From positions 1 through 50,838 of the forward strand of contig CALFCF010000088.1 of NCBI GenBank assembly GCA_937951345.1: 50,838 nt of DNA. The letters run 5' to 3'. How positions within the stretch are numbered: the first letter of the stretch is position 1; the number at the start of each line of letters is the position of its first letter. Shown here piece after piece: positions 1-8,571 of the stretch. The notes below the pieces were generated by a model that worked only from the letters and a program-made list of their open reading frames with translations, was not told the origin of the DNA and searched no databases. The translations under genes were made by a program, and so were the position numbers. The stretch comes from an uncultured Granulosicoccaceae bacterium. Its GTDB lineage: Bacteria; Pseudomonadota; Gammaproteobacteria; Granulosicoccales; Granulosicoccaceae.

Positions 1-1
1 G

Positions 2-1264
2 CTGATCATCACTATCGCCCTGCTAAGCCAGTTGAACACCGCGCGTTATGCTCTGTTCTTTGCCGCACTTGCCTGTGTTCTGGTGTTAATGGAAGAACTA
101 CTGGCGAAGCTGTTGCTCGGAAGTGCAGCGGCCGATTTTGAGCGCACCGCTTTTCTTGGCTCAATGCTGTTACTGGTTGCCTGGTTGTTATGCGTTCCTC
201 TTAGAAAACTTTCTGCAAAACAGCTACCGGCTGCGACGGCTGAACGGGCGGCATTGAATGTCAAACAGATCGCCATTTTGAACGAGGAGATCATTCGCGA
301 GCTCGACTCAGGTGTATTGGTGCTTGATTCGGGTCATCAGGTGCAATTGATCAACGATACCGCGCGGGATTTATTAGCCTGCGAGTTCACACCACTTCCA
401 GTGCATATCGGTCGGTTAAGCACCACTTTGCTCGAAAGTATCAATGCAGCGAAGCGAGGCGATACTGACGCACAAGCCATTACCGTTGAATCAACCGGCT
501 TGGCTTTGTTACCACGCTATATTGCCCTGTCATCTGGTGGCATGCTGATCAAGCTCGATGACCATGCCCAAATCAGAAAGCAGTACCAGCAACTCAAACT
601 GGCTTCACTTGGGCGCTTGTCAGCGAGCATTGCTCACGAAATTCGCAATCCTTTAGGAGCAATCTCACATGCTGTTCAGCTATTGCAGGAGTCAGAGAGT
701 ATCGCCGGTGACGATCAGGAACTGTTGGCCATTGCCCGCACGCATACCCATCGAATAAACCGCATTGTAGAAGACGTTCTACAACTCTCCAATCGAAAAC
801 AGGTGAGTAATGAAGCCATTGACTTAAGTCACGTGGTCAGCGATTTTCGTTCGCGCTTTATCACGGAGAACCGGCTGGACGATACCGACTTAACTGCAGC
901 CACAGAGCCGAATGTGATTGCCATTTTTGACCCTGACCATCTTGACCAGGTGCTGTGGAACCTGTGTACCAACTCTCGTCTGCACAATAACCATCGGAAT
1001 ATAAAAATCACCATCAGTTGTTGGCAATCCCAACAAGGTACCGCAGTGCTGGATATAGTCGATGATGGCATTGGTATTCCGGATTTGAATAGGGAACAAT
1101 TGTTCGAACCGTTTTACTCAACCCATCACAATGGTTCAGGCCTTGGCTTGTACATTATTCGCGAACTATGTGATTTGAACAAAGCCAGCATTGAGTGTAT
1201 TCCCCGCTCGGAAGGCGCGCACTTTCAAATCACGTTGAACTCTGCACAACAGTTGGCGGCCTGA
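2..1264 (+). CDS. pilS: Sensor histidine kinase PilS (5' end outside window)
   Basis: Membrane sensor kinase that phosphorylates PilR and so controls pilin transcription. The reading frame is open to the left edge of the window, so the start and most of the N-terminal membrane domain are missing. What remains begins with hydrophobic segments (about the first 60 residues), then a PAS-like region, then a dimerisation/phosphoacceptor helix containing IAHEIRNPLGAI, with the phospho-His codon at 635-637. The HATPase part shows an N box (NLCTNSRLHN), a G1 box (DDGIGIP) and a G2 box (GSGLGLYI). The N box differs from the common NLxxNAxxH form but keeps both asparagines. pilR starts 2 bp after the stop. 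The kinase class is certain; PilS rather than another NtrB-like kinase is inferred from pilR and the pilin genes next door. Confidence 0.93.
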   Translation: MIITIALLSQLNTARYALFFAALACVLVLMEELLAKLLLGSAAADFERTAFLGSMLLLVAWLLCVPLRKLSAKQLPAATAERAALNVKQIAILNEEIIRELDSGVLVLDSGHQVQLINDTARDLLACEFTPLPVHIGRLSTTLLESINAAKRGDTDAQAITVESTGLALLPRYIALSSGGMLIKLDDHAQIRKQYQQLKLASLGRLSASIAHEIRNPLGAISHAVQLLQESESIAGDDQELLAIARTHTHRINRIVEDVLQLSNRKQVSNEAIDLSHVVSDFRSRFITENRLDDTDLTAATEPNVIAIFDPDHLDQVLWNLCTNSRLHNNHRNIKITISCWQSQQGTAVLDIVDDGIGIPDLNREQLFEPFYSTHHNGSGLGLYIIRELCDLNKASIECIPRSEGAHFQITLNSAQQLAA

Positions 1265-1266
1265 CC

Positions 1267-2733
1267 ATGACCGCGACTGCTTTGATCATCGACGATGAAC
1301 CGGACATTCGTGAACTGATCGCTATGACCCTGTCGAGAATGGGGCTCGACTATCACACAGCAGCAAACCTTGAAGAGGCCCGTCAACTTCTGAACGTATA
1401 CCACTTCGATGTCTGCCTGACAGATATGCGATTACCCGATGGGAATGGCGTGGAGTTTGTACGTTATGCCCAGTCAAAAAATCCCAATTTGCCTATCGCG
1501 GTTATTACGGCTCACGGCAATATGGAAGCAGCGGTCGATGCGATGAAAAACGGCGCATATGATTTCGTTTCGAAACCAGTCGATATCCAGCAACTGCGGC
1601 AACTGGTTGTTCAGGCCATTGCATTGAACAACGAAGAAGCCAGCAACGAGCCCAATTTCAATGCAGATAAGGACGCACTCGAAACGAACGATTCGCTGGA
1701 TAAAACAGATGATGTATCAGCCGGCAGTCTGCATGATTTGTCTCACCGCCAGGACACCGGCTTAGAGAACAACAATGTTATCGGCAGCGATAAACTGGTG
1801 GGCGGCTCCGCCCCAATGAAGTCGTTGCGGCAAATGATCGCTAAAGTATCACGAACCAATGCACCTGTATGGATAACCGGAGAATCCGGTACCGGAAAAG
1901 AACTGATCGCAAGACTCATCCATGAGAACGGTCCACGATCTGCGAACGCATTCGTGGCCATCAACTGCGGTGCCATTCCCAGCGAGTTAATGGAAAGCGA
2001 AATGTTCGGCCATCGCAGGGGTAGCTTCACCGGTGCTAATACAGACAAAGAAGGGCTGTTTCAGCACGCCAATGGTGGCACTCTTTTTTTGGATGAAGTT
2101 GCCGAACTGCCATTACATATGCAAGTCAAACTACTACGTGCCATTCAGGAACGCAGCGTTCGACCCGTCGGCGCTAACGAAGAAACCGCTGTGGATGCAC
2201 GAATACTAAGCGCCAGCCATAAAGATCTGGCCAAGGAAGTTGAAGCTGGTCGGTTCAGACACGATCTGTACTATCGTTTGAACGTTATCAAGCTCCACTC
2301 TCCAAGCTTGCGAGCACGCAGCCAGGATATACCCGAGCTTTGCCAAAGCATACTGGCCAAGTTAGCGGCTCAACATGGCAATGAACAATGCATGAGTATT
2401 TCCGAACAGGCGCTTGAAACACTAATAGCCTATGACTTTCCAGGCAATGTGCGAGAGCTTGAGAATGTGCTCGAAAGATCGATTGCTATGGCAGATACCG
2501 ACACCATCACCGTGGAAGATTTAAGTCTTCCTGAAAACATAAACGAAGAGTCGACAAACCGACCATCTTTAACTCCAGCATCAGGTAACAGCGAAACAAA
2601 CAGAATTATGGATGCCCTGAATAACGCACGCTGGAATCGAAAACAAGCAGCAAAAGAATTGGGATTGACCTACCGACAGTTGCGCTATCGAATTCAGCAG
2701 CTTGGTATTGATAAATATAATGACTCGGAATAA
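1267..2733 (+). CDS. pilR: Sigma-54 response regulator PilR
   Basis: NtrC-family activator, 488 residues, that drives sigma-54-dependent transcription of pilA when phosphorylated by PilS. Domains in order: a receiver (acidic IIDDEPDI near the N terminus, phospho-Asp at residue 53 in LTDMRLPDGNG), a linker rich in Asp/Asn, an AAA+ domain with Walker A GESGTGKE at residues 205-212 and the sigma-54 contact loop as GSFTGA at 252-257, and a Fis-type helix-turn-helix at the C terminus (NRKQAAKELGLTYRQLRYRI). The ATG at 1267 is chosen because the receiver begins there in the usual way and it lies 2 bp after the pilS stop; the frame is open further upstream but only inside pilS. The 331-bp gap downstream carries a sigma-54 promoter, which fits the assignment. 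Confidence 0.95.
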   Translation: MTATALIIDDEPDIRELIAMTLSRMGLDYHTAANLEEARQLLNVYHFDVCLTDMRLPDGNGVEFVRYAQSKNPNLPIAVITAHGNMEAAVDAMKNGAYDFVSKPVDIQQLRQLVVQAIALNNEEASNEPNFNADKDALETNDSLDKTDDVSAGSLHDLSHRQDTGLENNNVIGSDKLVGGSAPMKSLRQMIAKVSRTNAPVWITGESGTGKELIARLIHENGPRSANAFVAINCGAIPSELMESEMFGHRRGSFTGANTDKEGLFQHANGGTLFLDEVAELPLHMQVKLLRAIQERSVRPVGANEETAVDARILSASHKDLAKEVEAGRFRHDLYYRLNVIKLHSPSLRARSQDIPELCQSILAKLAAQHGNEQCMSISEQALETLIAYDFPGNVRELENVLERSIAMADTDTITVEDLSLPENINEESTNRPSLTPASGNSETNRIMDALNNARWNRKQAAKELGLTYRQLRYRIQQLGIDKYNDSE

Positions 2734-2804
2734 CAAAGCAAAACATTCATACGCAGCAATACCCACCGTAGAATTACTTATGCGCACGGGTACTCGAGTA
2801 TCAA

Positions 2805-2854
2805 TTTGTCACTCGAACAACAATTGGCTTGTCACTTAATGACAAAAGTGACAA
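2805..2854 (+). promoter_or_regulatory. Candidate PilR binding sites upstream of pilA1
   Basis: A cluster of TGTCAC/GTGACA half sites: one at 2805-2812 (TTTGTCAC), a palindrome TTGTCACTTAATGACAA at 2829-2845, and a third inverted half (AAGTGACAA) at 2846-2854. They lie about 100 to 150 bp upstream of the sigma-54 promoter at 2952, the usual distance for an enhancer of an NtrC-type activator. PilR of Pseudomonas is known to bind TGTC-containing repeats upstream of pilA. Assignment to PilR is inferred from position and neighbours. Confidence 0.6.
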
Positions 2855-2951
2855 CGCAAAACGGTAACCAGTGCGCTGAGAACCAGTTCTCAGAGGTTAT
2901 ATGTGCTTGTTATTGTAGTGAATTTGTTGTGCCCAAGCGTAAATCATGCGC

Positions 2952-2967
2952 TGGCATAGCAGATGCA
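2952..2967 (+). promoter_or_regulatory. Sigma-54 (-24/-12) promoter of pilA1
   Basis: TGGCATAGCAGATGCA matches the sigma-54 consensus TGGCAYRNNNNTTGCW at every defined position except one (A for the first T of TTGC), with GG/GC spacing intact. Transcription would begin near 2978, giving a leader of roughly 85 nt before the pilA1 start at 3065. Sigma-54 control of the major pilin by PilR is well established in Pseudomonas. Confidence 0.75.
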
Positions 2968-3064
2968 CTTAACCTCACAGGCCTATGGACGATAACACGC
3001 TTGTAGGTTTGGCTTGACAACAAACTTATAAAATTAAATTTTAGTCTCTGGAGATAAACCAATC

Positions 3065-3490
3065 ATGGTTAAAGTACAAAAAGGTTTTACATTAATCGAA
3101 CTCATGATCGTTATCGCGATCATCGGTATTCTTGCAGCTGTAGCTGTACCTCAGTATTCTCAGTACACAAAGCGTGCTCGTTTTGCTGAAGTTGTAAGTG
3201 CTGCCGCTCCTGTCAAAACTGGTATCGAAGTCTGTGTACAGGCCAACTCTTCTCTTGATGCATGTGACACATTTGATGAAATTGGTGTTCAGCAGGCTTC
3301 TGTTGAAGTAGGTGACGACGTAGCATCTGCGGCTATCGCAGCAGGTTCAGCTACTGTCACAATGACAGCAGTAACAGCACTGAATGATGCAACATACGTT
3401 CTCGTTCCTACTTACGACAACGCTCTGAACACACTTATCTGGGACGAAACAACTGGTTCATGTAGGGCAGCAGCAACTCGTTATTGCTAA
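3065..3490 (+). CDS. pilA: Type IV major pilin PilA (first copy)
   Basis: Structural subunit of the type IVa pilus, 141 residues. A short basic leader (MVKVQKG) ends at the prepilin peptidase site G7/F8, followed by [20 protein letters not shown] with the conserved Glu at mature position 5 and the hydrophobic helix. The C-terminal half has two cysteine pairs: one within [12 protein letters not shown] and one enclosing the C-terminal CRAAATRYC loop, which probably forms the usual disulfide loop. The start is preceded by CTGGAGATAAACC with a good ribosome site. Codon choice leans strongly to U-ending codons, unlike the flanking genes and typical of a highly expressed protein. It follows the sigma-54 promoter and is closed by a strong terminator at 3520-3554. 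Confidence 0.95.
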   Translation: MVKVQKGFTLIELMIVIAIIGILAAVAVPQYSQYTKRARFAEVVSAAAPVKTGIEVCVQANSSLDACDTFDEIGVQQASVEVGDDVASAAIAAGSATVTMTAVTALNDATYVLVPTYDNALNTLIWDETTGSCRAAATRYC

Positions 3491-3519
3491 GACTAGCGAG
3501 CATATTTTTAGGTAAAGTA

Positions 3520-3554
3520 GAGAAGGCCTGTTTTATAGACAGGCCTTCTCTTTT
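3520..3554 (+). terminator. Rho-independent terminator after pilA1
   Basis: A perfect 12-bp stem (GAGAAGGCCTGT at 3520-3531 with its complement at 3539-3550), a 7-nt loop and TTTT directly after. It lies 30 bp past the pilA1 stop and before pilA2, so only readthrough or a separate promoter would transcribe the second pilin. Confidence 0.93.
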
Positions 3555-3581
3555 AATGACAAATGATGTATGGAGAGGTAA

Positions 3582-4031
3582 GTGAAAAACTATAGTTTTT
3601 CGATAAACAAGCTCAAGTGTAACGGCTTTACACTGATAGAGCTCATGATCGTGATCGCAATTATTGGTATTTTATCAGCTATTGCGGTACCTCAATACTC
3701 GCAATATTCTAAAAGAGCCAGATTTTCTGAAGTTGTAACCGTTGCCACACAAGTCAAGATATCAATTGCAGAATGCGTAAACTCGGATGCACAGTTGGAA
3801 TCCTGCGATACATTCGATAAACTGGGAATAGACGTAGCCACTTTGACAACCCATGACACTATCGATAGCGCATTGCTGGAAGCGGGGACAGCAGAAGTGA
3901 CATTTACCGCAAATGCGCAGCAATTGAACGGTGCAACTTACGTACTAACTCCTGCATTTAACAACGCTGATAACACGCTTTCCTGGGCTGTATCAGGTAC
4001 GTGCAAATTGGCTGCAACACGATACTGCTAA
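3582..4031 (+). CDS. Second type IV pilin (PilA paralogue)
   Basis: Type IVa pilin of 149 residues, closely related to the first copy: [33 protein letters not shown] against [33 protein letters not shown], and the same LAATRYC C terminus and cysteine pattern. The leader is longer (15 residues, MKNYSFSINKLKCNG, containing a Cys) and the start is GTG at 3582 with GGAGAGG at 3572-3578. It sits after the terminator of the first pilin, so its expression is probably much lower. It could be a minor or alternative major subunit, or a donor for recombination into pilA1. Codon use is less biased than in pilA1, in line with weaker expression. Confidence 0.93.
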   Translation: MKNYSFSINKLKCNGFTLIELMIVIAIIGILSAIAVPQYSQYSKRARFSEVVTVATQVKISIAECVNSDAQLESCDTFDKLGIDVATLTTHDTIDSALLEAGTAEVTFTANAQQLNGATYVLTPAFNNADNTLSWAVSGTCKLAATRYC

Positions 4032-4033
4032 AA

Positions 4034-4270
4034 TTACATAATTCGAGTTGTATTCTTTTTAAACCCTGTTTTTTCCATCATGTCCTCTGGCTTCAAATAC
4101 CCGATCCCGGGCCAGATCACAGCAAGGCTGCCAAGCAGCTGTACATCTTGCTTGCCGAGCAAGCGTAATCTTTTGGCTGTGTATACCGCATAGAGCAGAT
4201 CAAGCAGTATATTCCCCAGCTTTTCATAATATTTATCTACAGAGATTCTCTCAGTTGCCGATTCAGTCAT
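4034..4270 (-). CDS. Possible small protein antisense to the pil operon
   Basis: A 78-residue frame, MTESATERISVDKYYEKLG at its start, filling nearly the whole gap between pilA2 and pilB on the opposite strand. The product looks protein-like: an amphipathic helical middle (LGNILLDLLYAVYTAKRLRLLG) and a charged C terminus (KTGFKKNTTRIM), with ordinary codon use. No Shine-Dalgarno sequence is visible before the ATG at 4270 and I do not recognise a family. It could be a real small gene, a remnant, or chance. The reading is kept because the frame runs from just after pilA2 to just before pilB. Confidence 0.3.
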   Translation of the reverse strand: MTESATERISVDKYYEKLGNILLDLLYAVYTAKRLRLLGKQDVQLLGSLAVIWPGIGYLKPEDMMEKTGFKKNTTRIM

Positions 4271-4295
4271 TGATTATTAGTGACTGGATTTAAAC

Positions 4296-6011
4296 GTGAG
4301 TACTGATATAGCGCCGAACAGCCAGAGTTTCAGTGGATTACCAAGGCAACTTATTGCACTTGGCCTACTAAGCGAAGAGCAGGCAACGAAAGCAATTGAA
4401 TCTTCCTTGGAAAAGAAGAAAGACTTCTTGACAGTTGCAGTCAACGAATTCGAACTAAATTCCCGTAAAATTGCTCAAATTATCGGCGCAGAATTTGGTA
4501 TGCCTGTGTTTGATGTCGGATCACTCGACCCTGAATCGTTTCCTCGACAATTTCTGAAAGAGGAATTACTTGCTTCACAAAATGCCGTTCCCATCGCACA
4601 ACGTGGCTCTCGACTGTTTGTCGCCATATCAAATCCAACCAACAATGAAGCGCTTGATAAGTACAAATTCTCAAGTGGTATGGGTGTAGAGGCAGTCCTG
4701 GTTGAAGAGGACAAACTGGCCAGCTTGCGTGAATCCGCTCTTGATGCAGGTGATAACCTGGCTGAAGCGCTTGACGATTCATTTGACCTTGAAGTTGACG
4801 GTGGCGGCGACGAGTCCGGCCTTAGCGATGATGATAGTTCTGAAGTTGACGATACGCCGATTGTTCGATTTGTTAATAAAGTCTTGCTGGATGCGATTAA
4901 AAAAGGCGCATCGGATATACACGTTGAACCTTACGAGAAAATATTCCGTATCCGTTTTCGTATCGATGGTGTTTTACAGGAAGTGGCCGAGCCGCCGCTG
5001 GCAATGGCAGGCAAACTGACCTCTCGCCTCAAAGTTATGTCACGTATGGATATATCCGAGCGTCGTGTCCCGCAGGACGGTCGGATAAAACTGAAAATAT
5101 CCAAAACCCGTGCTATTGATTTTCGTGTCAATACCTGCCCGACACTGTTCGGAGAGAAAACTGTACTACGTATTCTTGATCCAAGCAGTGCAACACTTGG
5201 TATCGATGCACTGGGTTACGAGCCGGAGCAGAAAGCGCTTTATATGGAAGCGTTATCCAATCCTTACGGGATGATATTGGTAACAGGCCCGACAGGTAGT
5301 GGTAAGACGGTTTCTCTTTATACCGGTCTTAATATTCTGAATAGCCCCGACACCAACATTTCCACAGCAGAGGATCCGGCGGAAATAAACCTTGCCGGTA
5401 TTAACCAGGTCAATGTCAATCCAAAAGCCGGTTTGACCTTTGCTGAAGCATTGAAGTCTTTCCTGCGTCAGGATCCGGACGTGATCATGGTTGGTGAGAT
5501 TCGTGACCTTGAAACCGGAGGTATCGCTATCAAAGCCGCACAAACCGGTCACCTGGTACTCTCAACTCTGCATACCAACGATGCACCGCAAACGCTATCC
5601 CGTCTGATCAATATGGGCATACCGGCGTTTAACATTGCAACGGCAGTAACACTCATCATTGCTCAGCGACTCGGCCGACGACTGTGCGAGGAATGCAAAA
5701 TTCCAGAAGAATTGCCCAAAGATATCTTGTTGCAGGAAGGTTTCAAAGAAGAACAAATCGACGGCATGGAAATATTCAAAGCCAATGGGTGTAACAAATG
5801 CAACGATGGATATAAAGGCCGGGTTGGTATCTATCAGGTATTAAAAATAAGTGAGGCGATAGCGCGAGTTGTTATGGATGGTGGAAACGCTATTGATATT
5901 GCTGATCAGGCAAAGAAAGAAGGTGTCGATGATCTACGCGAATCCGCACTGAAGAAAGTTCTGCAAGGCGTTATGAGTCTTGAAGAAGCCAACCGAGTAA
6001 CGAAGGACTAA
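4296..6011 (+). CDS. pilB: Type IV pilus extension ATPase PilB
   Basis: Cytoplasmic hexameric ATPase that powers pilus assembly, 571 residues. The N-terminal third is a MshEN/GSPII_E-type domain; the core has Walker A GPTGSGKT at residue 331, Walker B within DPDVIMVGEIRD at 393, an Asp box and a His box (STLHTNDAPQ). A tetracysteine zinc motif is present: C464 and C467 (CEEC) with C499 and C502 (CNKC), the hallmark separating PilB/GspE from the retraction ATPase PilT. The start is GTG at 4296 with only a weak ribosome site; no better in-frame start lies near. pilC follows after 3 bp, so the two are co-translated. Confidence 0.97.
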   Translation: MSTDIAPNSQSFSGLPRQLIALGLLSEEQATKAIESSLEKKKDFLTVAVNEFELNSRKIAQIIGAEFGMPVFDVGSLDPESFPRQFLKEELLASQNAVPIAQRGSRLFVAISNPTNNEALDKYKFSSGMGVEAVLVEEDKLASLRESALDAGDNLAEALDDSFDLEVDGGGDESGLSDDDSSEVDDTPIVRFVNKVLLDAIKKGASDIHVEPYEKIFRIRFRIDGVLQEVAEPPLAMAGKLTSRLKVMSRMDISERRVPQDGRIKLKISKTRAIDFRVNTCPTLFGEKTVLRILDPSSATLGIDALGYEPEQKALYMEALSNPYGMILVTGPTGSGKTVSLYTGLNILNSPDTNISTAEDPAEINLAGINQVNVNPKAGLTFAEALKSFLRQDPDVIMVGEIRDLETGGIAIKAAQTGHLVLSTLHTNDAPQTLSRLINMGIPAFNIATAVTLIIAQRLGRRLCEECKIPEELPKDILLQEGFKEEQIDGMEIFKANGCNKCNDGYKGRVGIYQVLKISEAIARVVMDGGNAIDIADQAKKEGVDDLRESALKKVLQGVMSLEEANRVTKD

Positions 6012-6014
6012 CCC

Positions 6015-7235
6015 ATGGCGAGTGCTGCAGCAGGTAAAAAAGAAGCCATCCTGTTTGAATGGGAGGGAAAAGATGCCAAAGGCAACAAACAGCGGGGCAT
6101 GGTGTCAAGTCCAAGCCCGGAACTTGTTAAAGCCAAACTGCGTCGTCAGGGCATTATCCCCACCAAGATAAAGAAGAAAAAAGGTGGTGGTCGCAAGCAA
6201 AAGATCGAGCCCGGCGATATCGCAATATTCGCACGACAGATGACTACCATGATGGGTGCCGGTGTACCTATGGTGCAATCGTTTGAGATTGTTGCTAATG
6301 GATCTGATAACAAATCCATGCGCGAAATGATCACAGGTATAAAAAACGAGGTTGAAGGTGGGAGCAACTTTGGTTCCGCATTGCGCAAATATCCTGATCA
6401 ATTCGATGATTTGTTTTGCAGCTTGGTTGAAGCTGGAGAACAATCCGGTACGCTCGAATCTCTTTTAGGGGAAATAGCCGAATACAAGGAAAAGTCAGAA
6501 GCATTAAAAAAGAAGATCAAATCTGCTATGTTTTATCCAGTAGCAGTGCTGATCGTCGCTGCTATCGTAACCGGTATTCTACTTGTATTCGTTGTACCTC
6601 AGTTTGAAGCATTGTTTGCAGGCGTTGGTGGTGATTTACCAGCCTTTACAAAAATGATTGTTAACGCATCTGAATTTATGCAGAAAGCATGGTTCCCCGT
6701 GTTGGTATTTATTGGTATTTTTGTCTGGGTGTTCAAAACCGCCAAAAAGAAGTCCAGAGCTTTCTCGGAGCTTCTGGATCGCGTTGTTTTAAGACTACCG
6801 GTTTTCGGTGACATAATTCATAAATCCTGTACCGCCCGATTTGCCCGTACGCTCGCAACCATGTCAAAGGCTGGTGTGCCGATCGTAGAGGCGATGGAGT
6901 CAGTTGCCGGCACTGCTGGTAACTCTGTCTACACCAAAGCCATCTACAAGATGAAAGACGAAGCCGCCACCGGTCAACGTCTGCAGCAATCGCTGGAAAA
7001 TTCAGACCTGTTCTCGAATATGGTTATCCAGATGGTATCTATCGGTGAAGAATCAGGTTCAGTGGATGACATGCTCGCCAAAGTTGCTGACTACTACGAA
7101 GAAGAAGTCGACAACGCTGTTGACGCCATGACCAGTTTGATGGAACCGATGATTATGGCATTCCTTGGTGTTGTCATTGGTGGTCTGGTTGTCGGTATGT
7201 ATCTGCCAATATTCAAAATGGGTGATGCATTCTAG
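6015..7235 (+). CDS. pilC: Type IV pilus inner-membrane platform protein PilC
   Basis: Polytopic inner-membrane protein, 406 residues, that couples PilB to pilin insertion. Two T2SSF domains are visible (roughly residues 70-195 and 273-395), each with the ARQMTTMMGAGVPMVQ or ARTLATMSKAGVPIVEA type helix and the GEQSG/GEESG signature. Membrane segments occur near residues 175-195 (FYPVAVLIVAAIVTGILLVF), 225-242 and at the C terminus (MAFLGVVIGGLVVGMYLPIF). It has the family's usual length. It lies 3 bp after pilB and 234 bp before pilD, with a perfect hairpin in that gap. Confidence 0.97.
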   Translation: MASAAAGKKEAILFEWEGKDAKGNKQRGMVSSPSPELVKAKLRRQGIIPTKIKKKKGGGRKQKIEPGDIAIFARQMTTMMGAGVPMVQSFEIVANGSDNKSMREMITGIKNEVEGGSNFGSALRKYPDQFDDLFCSLVEAGEQSGTLESLLGEIAEYKEKSEALKKKIKSAMFYPVAVLIVAAIVTGILLVFVVPQFEALFAGVGGDLPAFTKMIVNASEFMQKAWFPVLVFIGIFVWVFKTAKKKSRAFSELLDRVVLRLPVFGDIIHKSCTARFARTLATMSKAGVPIVEAMESVAGTAGNSVYTKAIYKMKDEAATGQRLQQSLENSDLFSNMVIQMVSIGEESGSVDDMLAKVADYYEEEVDNAVDAMTSLMEPMIMAFLGVVIGGLVVGMYLPIFKMGDAF

Positions 7236-7278
7236 CGTTGGCAAATACCGCACGTTGCCTGAAACAGCCCGCCAACAT

Positions 7279-7315
7279 CCGGTTATTGTCGTTATCATTC
7301 AACGACAATAACCGG
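7279..7315. repeat. Perfect 15-bp inverted repeat after pilC
   Basis: CCGGTTATTGTCGTT at 7279-7293 is followed by a 7-nt loop and its exact complement at 7301-7315. There is no T tract on either side, so it is not a standard intrinsic terminator; it may stabilise the 3' end of the pil transcript or bind a protein. The rest of the gap (7316-7469) shows nothing I recognise. Confidence 0.85.
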
Positions 7316-7469
7316 CAAACCAATGCATAAGATTCCGTTTTCGGGATTGAAATCTGCAAGTCAACAGTATGCAGGTTAATATTCAGACAGCTAGTGAGCA
7401 GCTAGACTCCACGACTCAATGGAGCTTCTTGTCCGCCTTGTGTTTGCGCATATATCTGAATAAACGACC

Positions 7470-8411
7470 ATGACACTACTCGAATTTCTACAGGACTTTA
7501 CACCGGTCTATGTCGTGCTGGTGGGCATCCTTGGCTTGATCATTGGCAGCTTCCTGAATGTGGTCATTCACAGACTGCCTATCATGATGGAGAGGGAGTG
7601 GCGTCAGGGATGGGAATATTACAAAACCGAGCAGGAAGAACAAAGCCCCGCTGGCAGCGCTGCAAATCAGGGTGGTCATGCAGGTGCACTGGAATCGGCA
7701 GAGGCTGATCAGGACTCACACAGCGACAGGTTTAATCTGGCTGTACCCAAGTCGCGCTGTCCATCATGTGGCACTGCTATTCAAGCCTGGCAAAATATAC
7801 CAATCGTCAGTTACTTGTGGCTTGGTGGAAAATGCGGTACCTGTAAGGAGCCTATTTCAATCCGCTATCCGTTGGTAGAAGCATTCACCGCATTGCTATC
7901 GATGATCTGCGCGATCAAATTCGGCGTCACCGCCGAGGCACTGTCAGCTCTTATCATTACCTGGAGCCTGATTGCATTGTCGGGCATCGATTTCGACACG
8001 CAACTGCTACCTGACAGCATTACACTCCCACTGCTGTGGCTCGGATTACTTGCGAGTCTGATACCGGTTTTCGCCAATACATCCGAGGCAATAGTTGGCG
8101 CCGCGGCAGGATATATGAGCCTGTGGCTGGTGTACTGGGCATTCAAGCTGTTGACCGGCAAAGAAGGCATGGGCTTTGGTGACTTTAAATTACTGGCTGC
8201 ACTCGGCGCCTGGTTCGGCTGGCAGGCGCTACCGATGATCATCCTGCTTTCATCTGTGGTTGGTGCAATTGTCGGCATCACGCTTATTGTGGTTAAAGGA
8301 CGTGACAAACAAATTCCTATTCCCTTCGGCCCGTATCTGGCAGCAGCCGGTTGGTTGTCGATGATTATGGGTGAGCAATTGTCCGCTTACTATTTCAATT
8401 TATACCTGTAG
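7470..8411 (+). CDS. pilD: Prepilin peptidase / N-methyltransferase PilD
   Basis: Inner-membrane aspartic protease that cleaves the Gly-Phe bond of prepilins and methylates the new N terminus; 313 residues. It has the N-terminal GSFLNVVIHRLP motif, a cytoplasmic zinc-type domain with two CxxC pairs (C97/C100 and C122/C125), and then the peptidase core with catalytic Asp174 (SGIDFDTQLLPD) and the GxGD motif GFGDFK with Asp238. A hydrophilic, acidic stretch (about residues 50-90) between the first membrane helix and the first CxxC is longer than I would expect. It processes both pilins encoded upstream and possibly type II secretion pseudopilins elsewhere. Confidence 0.97.
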   Translation: MTLLEFLQDFTPVYVVLVGILGLIIGSFLNVVIHRLPIMMEREWRQGWEYYKTEQEEQSPAGSAANQGGHAGALESAEADQDSHSDRFNLAVPKSRCPSCGTAIQAWQNIPIVSYLWLGGKCGTCKEPISIRYPLVEAFTALLSMICAIKFGVTAEALSALIITWSLIALSGIDFDTQLLPDSITLPLLWLGLLASLIPVFANTSEAIVGAAAGYMSLWLVYWAFKLLTGKEGMGFGDFKLLAALGAWFGWQALPMIILLSSVVGAIVGITLIVVKGRDKQIPIPFGPYLAAAGWLSMIMGEQLSAYYFNLYL

Positions 8412-8571
8412 ATACACAATAAGGCCTCTTCAAGAAAGCCGAAAATTTTCAAACTACCGAAAAGTTGCCAGCGCTGTAGCTGCCTGACACCTTTCTTGAT
8501 AAAACCTGCTTTCGTCAACACGCGGTTTCTGATAGCGTGCAATGACCCTTTTAACCCATAGGCATTGTATT

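Noticed and set aside
2806-3006. A 66-codon frame between pilR and pilA1
   Set aside because: It overlaps the sigma-54 promoter and candidate PilR sites and has no ribosome site.
7865-8308. A 147-codon frame antisense to pilD
   Set aside because: Shadow of pilD, whose catalytic motifs are read on the other strand.
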